Positions 41,080 through 44,409 of a DNA stretch of 44,409 bases are shown one piece after another. Numbering within the stretch: position 1 is the first letter of the stretch; every line of letters starts with the position of its first letter. A program made the translations under genes and the position numbers. A model generated the notes under the pieces. The model was not told the DNA's origin. It saw nothing but the letters and a program-made list of their open reading frames with translations, and made no database searches. The DNA is from DAIDJD01 sp035485275 (GTDB lineage Bacteria > Oederibacteriota > JAJYGY01 > DAIDJD01): NCBI GenBank assembly GCA_035485275.1, contig DATHOE010000045.1, forward strand, positions 1 through 44,409, read 5' to 3'.

Positions 41080-41595
41080 ATGAGCTTCCTGAAAAACGAT
41101 CTGAGCACCATCGATGTGGTGGAAGGCGTGATGCCCTGGCTGCCACCCAGCCCCGATGAGGTCCTGCGCTGCGACGAAGCGGCGCTGGCGGCCGGGGGCC
41201 TGGCCCCCGAGCGCGTGCTGCACGAATTCTTCCTGCTGAAATCCGCCCTGGGCCTCGAATACGGCCTGGGCCTGCTGGAAAAGCTGGGTTTGCGCAGGGA
41301 AGGGATGGAGCAATACCACGCCTTTTACATCCACCGCCTCGCCGAGGGCCTGGCGCTGAGGTTTCCTGGGCAGGAGGAGACGGCCGTGGGCCTTCTGGCC
41401 GCCCGTTTGAAGGCCTACACCGCGGCCTTGCACAATGGGCTCCACCCCGAGGATCCCCACCTGGCCGTGGCCGACGCCTTCACCCGTTTTTGCGGCGCGG
41501 CGGACGAGCGGGCCCTGGTGACCCTCTGCCTGGACGCCTGCAAGGCTATGAACGCCCGGTTTTTAGGCGCCTTGACCGAATTCGGCCTGGGCTGA
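41080..41595 (+). CDS. Unrecognised helical protein, 171 residues
   Basis: From the ATG at 41080; the 104 bases before it show no gene and no clear promoter. The sequence is almost entirely helical, Leu/Ala/Glu-rich, without a signal peptide, membrane helix or known motif. It has three cysteines and several His/Tyr residues (EQYHAFYIHRLAEGLALRF). Codon use is like that of its neighbours and the stop leaves 5 bases before the TPR lipoprotein gene, so the two are likely cotranscribed. Function unknown. Confidence 0.72.
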   Translation: MSFLKNDLSTIDVVEGVMPWLPPSPDEVLRCDEAALAAGGLAPERVLHEFFLLKSALGLEYGLGLLEKLGLRREGMEQYHAFYIHRLAEGLALRFPGQEETAVGLLAARLKAYTAALHNGLHPEDPHLAVADAFTRFCGAADERALVTLCLDACKAMNARFLGALTEFGLG

Positions 41596-41600
41596 AGCGC

Positions 41601-42719
41601 ATGGGAGCAGACCTGAGGACCCGATCGATCCGTCCCATCCTGGCCCTGCTGGGCCTGTCCCTCGCCCTCCTGGCCGGCTGCTCGGGCCTGCAGCGCCCGG
41701 TCGAAGCGCAGGCAGCGCCCAGGACGGTCCCGGCCGCCGCGCATGAGGTCAGTTTTGAGGCGCAGGCCGCGAGCGTGAGCGCGACCAGCGGGCCGCGCAG
41801 CGAGACGCAATGGGCCGATTTCTACTACCTGAAGGGCGATTTCAAGCGTTCCATCGCCCTGCTCTCGGACGCGGTGGCCAAGGACGAGGGCAACGCCACC
41901 CTTTGGCGCAACCTGGGCTCCTCCTACGCCCAGGACGACGATTTTGACAACGCGGTGCTGTGCTTCCAGCGCGCCCTGAAGCGCAACCCCTCCGACACCA
42001 AGAGCTGCTACGACCTCAGCGTGGTGCAAGGCTGGAAAGGCAACCTGGCCCAGGCGGAAAGCGCGGCCAAGGCGGGCCTGGCCCTGGAACCGCGCCATGG
42101 CGGCCTGCACTCCAGCCTGGGCAACGTCTACGACGACGAAGGGCACGAGGACCAGGCCCTGCAGGAGTACGCGACGGCCCTGGCGGTCAACCCCAAGGAC
42201 ACGGTGACGCGTTTCAACCGCGGAGGCCTCTACCTGAAGCTCAACCAGCTCGCCCCGGCCGAAGCGGACTTCGACAAGGTGCTGAAGATCGCCCCGCACG
42301 ACCTGGAGGCCGCCCAGAACCTCGCCGCCGTCTACATCCTCCAAAACCGCCTTCCCGCGGCGGAGCGCCTGAACGCCTGGGTGGTGCAGCAGCACCCCAA
42401 GGACGACGACACGCTCGAAAACGCCTACTTCAACCTGGGCATCATTTATGACCGGGAGAACAAGGTCGAGCACGCGCTGAACATGTACCAGCTGGCCCTG
42501 CAGGAGGCCCCCTGGGACGCCGCGGCCTACGTCAACGCGGCCGTGATTTTGGAGCGCCTGAACCGCCGCAACGAGGCTTTGGCCTATTGGCAGAAATACC
42601 AGCGCCTCTTTCCCGCCAGCCGCCGGGCCGCCGACATCGATAAGCGCATCCAAATCCTGACCAAAATGGTGGCCCTGGACAAGGCCAACGCGGCGGGCTC
42701 CAAGTCCGTCGCGCAATAA
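41601..42719 (+). CDS. TPR-repeat lipoprotein
   Basis: 372 residues from the ATG at 41601. A lipoprotein signal with lipobox LLAGC (Cys near residue 27) and a short linker are followed from about residue 70 to 350 by eight or so TPR units, for example WADFYYLKGDFKRSIALL, LWRNLGSSYAQDDDFDNAV and YFNLGIIYDRENKVEHALNMY. The protein is probably anchored in the outer membrane facing the periplasm and used as an assembly scaffold, as for PilF- or NlpI-type proteins. It is the last gene before a less GC-rich stretch. Confidence 0.9.
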   Translation: MGADLRTRSIRPILALLGLSLALLAGCSGLQRPVEAQAAPRTVPAAAHEVSFEAQAASVSATSGPRSETQWADFYYLKGDFKRSIALLSDAVAKDEGNATLWRNLGSSYAQDDDFDNAVLCFQRALKRNPSDTKSCYDLSVVQGWKGNLAQAESAAKAGLALEPRHGGLHSSLGNVYDDEGHEDQALQEYATALAVNPKDTVTRFNRGGLYLKLNQLAPAEADFDKVLKIAPHDLEAAQNLAAVYILQNRLPAAERLNAWVVQQHPKDDDTLENAYFNLGIIYDRENKVEHALNMYQLALQEAPWDAAAYVNAAVILERLNRRNEALAYWQKYQRLFPASRRAADIDKRIQILTKMVALDKANAAGSKSVAQ

Positions 42720-42790
42720 CGCCAGATTCCGCTTGCCCCTTGGGCCGGCTTCAACGAAGATAAAGTGTATGAAAAGGACGACAAGCCGAT

Positions 42791-43207
42791 ATGAGTGAAC
42801 AAACCAGCGACGGATTCAAAATCGTGGGTGTCGGCGTGGTTGAGAAGGACGGCAAAGTCCTTATCACCCAGCGTAGGTACGACGACCATTTGGGCGGCGT
42901 ATGGGAGTTTCCTGGCGGCAAAAAGCGGCCGGAAGAGGACGACCGGGCCTGCATCGAACGCGAGTTGCATGAGGAGCTCGGCATTCGGGTGAAGGCCGGC
43001 GGTCACCTTGAGACCATTCGATACAGTTATCCGGATAGGCGTTTGGAGCTGCGTTTTTATTCATGCGCATTTGAAGGCGGAGAACCCAAAGCCCTTGAAG
43101 TGCAGGATTTCCGCTGGGTCAAGCCCGGCGAGCTGATCTACTACCAGTTTCCTAAGGCCGACCGCGACCTGGTCGGACGCCTGGCGAAGAGATCTGAAAC
43201 GAACTGA
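42791..43207 (+). CDS. NUDIX hydrolase (MutT-like)
   Basis: 138 residues. The Nudix box is complete at residues 43-65 (G-x5-E-x7-RELHEELGI), binding the catalytic metal. WEFPGGK before it and the length near 130 residues fit MutT-type pyrophosphohydrolases that clean 8-oxo-dGTP, although the substrate cannot be read from sequence. Codon use (cgt, ttt, ttg, aaa) is visibly less GC-rich than upstream genes. A very short frame (42769-42798) overlaps its start. The following gene begins 7 bases after its stop. Confidence 0.93.
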   Translation: MSEQTSDGFKIVGVGVVEKDGKVLITQRRYDDHLGGVWEFPGGKKRPEEDDRACIERELHEELGIRVKAGGHLETIRYSYPDRRLELRFYSCAFEGGEPKALEVQDFRWVKPGELIYYQFPKADRDLVGRLAKRSETN

Positions 43208-43214
43208 AAATCCC

Positions 43215-43619
43215 ATGCGTGACCCCGGCTGCATCAAATTTTTCACGCTCGACGAAGCCAATGCCTTGCTCCCTTTGGTCCGTGAGCGCATCGTTTTGCT
43301 GCGGGAAACGCGGCGACGGATCGTCGGCCTGCAAGCCAAGGTCGACATCGAGGAGCTGACCTCCCCGGATCCGTCCGCCGTGTCCCCGGAGCTCAAGGGT
43401 CTGCTTGTCACCCTGGAGGCCGAAGTCGGGGTTTTTCACGGCGCCTTGGAATCCCTGCAGGACCTGGGTTGCGAACTCAAGGACCTGGAACGGGGCTTGG
43501 TCGATTTCTACACCATGCGCGGCAACGACGTAGTGTACTTGTGCTGGATGGACGGCGAAGAAGGCATAACGTGGTGGCATCCCTTGGACACCGGTATGAA
43601 GGGCAGAGCGCCCCTTTGA
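43215..43619 (+). CDS. DUF2203 protein
   Basis: 134 residues. FTLDEANALLPLVRERI at the N-terminus, GCELKDLERGLVDFYTMRGNDVVYLCWMDGE and WWHPLDTGMKGRAPL at the C-terminus are the hallmark of DUF2203, a widespread small cytoplasmic family of unknown function. It follows the NUDIX gene closely and shares its lower GC content. No terminator is visible between its stop and the structured region downstream. Confidence 0.92.
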   Translation: MRDPGCIKFFTLDEANALLPLVRERIVLLRETRRRIVGLQAKVDIEELTSPDPSAVSPELKGLLVTLEAEVGVFHGALESLQDLGCELKDLERGLVDFYTMRGNDVVYLCWMDGEEGITWWHPLDTGMKGRAPL

Positions 43620-43921
43620 ACGGTTCGAGAAGAGAACGCATTGTAGGCGGGGTTTTGATCGTGATGGTTTTCACCGCGGGCTCGTCCCGTCCTGAAGCTG
43701 GCAGATTCGATCCCCATAGCCCCGCCGGAAACAAAAGGCGCCTTAAGGCCGGAAACTGGGCCTTATAGGCGGAGAAACACCTGTCCTGAGCGATCAGGAA
43801 GCAAGCTTCACCTCGCCGGCGGGAGGCCGGTTTCAGTCTGCAATGGGTTTCGCGTTGGGCGGCCCAAAGGGTCCGGATCATTCGACCATGGACTTTAAAA
43901 CATTCGTTGTAAGGAGCAGCC
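43620..43921 (+). ncRNA. Hairpin-rich 302-base non-coding leader upstream of the SpoVG-like gene
   Basis: No supported coding frame. Several helices are visible: a long-range closing stem GGCGGGG (43646-43652)/CCCCGCC (43720-43726) around a CGGG-CTCGT-CCCG hairpin (43677-43689). A bulged hairpin with arms CGCCTTAAGGCC and GGCCTTATAGGCG spans 43739-43771. Next come TCCTGA-GCGA-TCAGGA (43784-43799) with a GNRA tetraloop, and TTGGG-CGG-CCCAA (43855-43867). It is not a tRNA, since no T-arm or anticodon arm can be drawn. It could be an untranslated leader, an attenuator or an independent small RNA. Folding was judged by eye only. Confidence 0.4.
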
Positions 43922-44409
43922 ATGCCTGCTTTTGAAAATCTGCGCATCCATATGGTGCACGGAGAGAACAGCAAGACCGCGGCTTTCGTGAGCTGCAAGA
44001 TCATCACCGAGGCGGGGGCCCTGTTTTTGAACAGTATGGCCCTGGTCCGCGGGGCCAACGGCCTGTACCTCAGCTTTCCCAGCCGCAAACGCGAGGGACA
44101 GCCGGTGAAGGGATTTGAAGACTATTACTACATGGAACGCGGCCTGAAGGAACTGGTGCAGGTCAGCGCCATCGACGAGTTCAAGAAGCGTTGCGAAGAG
44201 CTCGGCATCGACGCTGAGAAGGCCAGCGCCCCCCTGCCCCCGGGGCAGCACGGCGGCGAGGACGAGGATGAGCGCGACATGCGCGCGCGCGAAGTCCGCG
44301 AGCAGCGCGAACCCAGGGAGTACCGCGAGCCCCAGCCCCGGCAGCCCTTCAGCAACGCGTCGCGTCCGGCTGTGGGCGGCCCCGGCGCCTACCGCGGCGG
44401 CGGCGGCGG
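43922..44409 (+). CDS. SpoVG-like protein with charged, Gly/Arg-rich tail (3' truncated by window)
   Basis: 162 codons from the ATG at 43922 (AAGGAG ribosome site) to the window edge; no stop yet. Residues 1-90 follow the SpoVG fold: ENLRIHMVHGEN, AFVSCKIITEAGALFLNSMALVRG, and the signature NGLYLSFPSRKREG. SpoVG proteins are usually 85-100 residues and bind DNA and RNA. Here the chain continues with an Asp/Glu stretch, an Arg/Glu/Pro stretch (REVREQREPREYREPQP) and a Gly-rich end. Such tails are typical of RNA-binding proteins with disordered RGG-like regions. The hairpin-rich leader just upstream might be its own regulatory target; this is inference. Confidence 0.85.
   Translation, partial: MPAFENLRIHMVHGENSKTAAFVSCKIITEAGALFLNSMALVRGANGLYLSFPSRKREGQPVKGFEDYYYMERGLKELVQVSAIDEFKKRCEELGIDAEKASAPLPPGQHGGEDEDERDMRAREVREQREPREYREPQPRQPFSNASRPAVGGPGAYRGGGG

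Noticed and set aside
42769..42798. A nine-codon frame overlapping the NUDIX start
   Set aside because: It has no coupling to an upstream gene and no ribosome site; weaker than the bridge ORF at 30888 and probably chance.
43646..43726. tRNA-like or tmRNA-like element with a 7-bp GGCGGGG/CCCCGCC end stem and an ATTCGATCC stretch
   Set aside because: No T-arm stem pairs around the TTCGATC stretch and no anticodon arm can be drawn; kept only as part of a structured leader.

Overview
The window is a contiguous piece of a high-GC (about two-thirds G+C by eye) Gram-negative chromosome. Large outer-membrane beta-barrels ending in an aromatic residue, lipoproteins, and FlgD-type Ig domains with T9SS-like C-termini point to a diderm. 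It is probably from an uncultured or poorly sampled lineage; I cannot name the phylum. Genes are tightly packed, with many ATGA, GTGA, TTGA and TGATG junctions. I see no phage, insertion sequence, CRISPR array or integron.

Layout. (1) Positions 1-1262: the 3' part of a surface protein with a Thr/Ser/Pro/Asp-rich stalk, ended by an intrinsic terminator. (2) Positions 1427-11969: seven consecutive genes, every product with an export signal. They encode a DUF5010/GH-like protein, a TPR plus barrel-like protein, two large outer-membrane beta-barrels, a sugar-binding-like protein with a FlgD-type C-terminus, a 58-residue lipoprotein and a two-sandwich protein, and end at a strong terminator. I recognise no described system with this composition, and it is the best candidate for something new. 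An AraC/MelR-type regulator follows with its own promoter. (3) Positions 13008-15621: tRNA-Ser(UGA) with promoter and terminator, a TIGR01777 epimerase and TyrS.

(4) Positions 15811-20887, minus strand: an osmoprotection operon, otsA-otsB-channel-like membrane protein-GH15. It holds trehalose synthesis, a likely trehalose or glucan hydrolase, and a CmpX/MscS-type membrane protein. (5) Positions 21003-25576: 1-Cys peroxiredoxin, cysteine synthase, CysD and a CysN-CysC fusion, which together activate sulfate to PAPS and make cysteine. No PAPS reductase is present here. (6) Positions 25729-27090: cold-shock protein, a Cys-rich DUF6062-like protein and a DUF1844 protein.

(7) Positions 27090-36326: a cell-surface glycan operon. 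It has an exported TPR protein, three multi-membrane GT-C-type enzymes, a WecA/TagO-type initiating transferase, a STAS-like/GHKL-like fusion and a UDP-galactopyranose-mutase-like flavoprotein. Two GT4 glycosyltransferases lie further on (38588-40975), after an SPFH/NfeD pair. (8) Positions 36402-36983: an XRE repressor divergent from a 26-residue micro-lipoprotein, with a good promoter and a tandem repeat between them. (9) Positions 41080-44409: a helical orphan, a TPR lipoprotein, then a less GC-rich stretch with a NUDIX hydrolase, a DUF2203 protein and a hairpin-rich leader before a SpoVG-like gene that runs off the window.

Protein families were assigned by reading motifs, with no database search. 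Long open frames antisense to, or in another frame of, real genes are common at this GC content and were left out.
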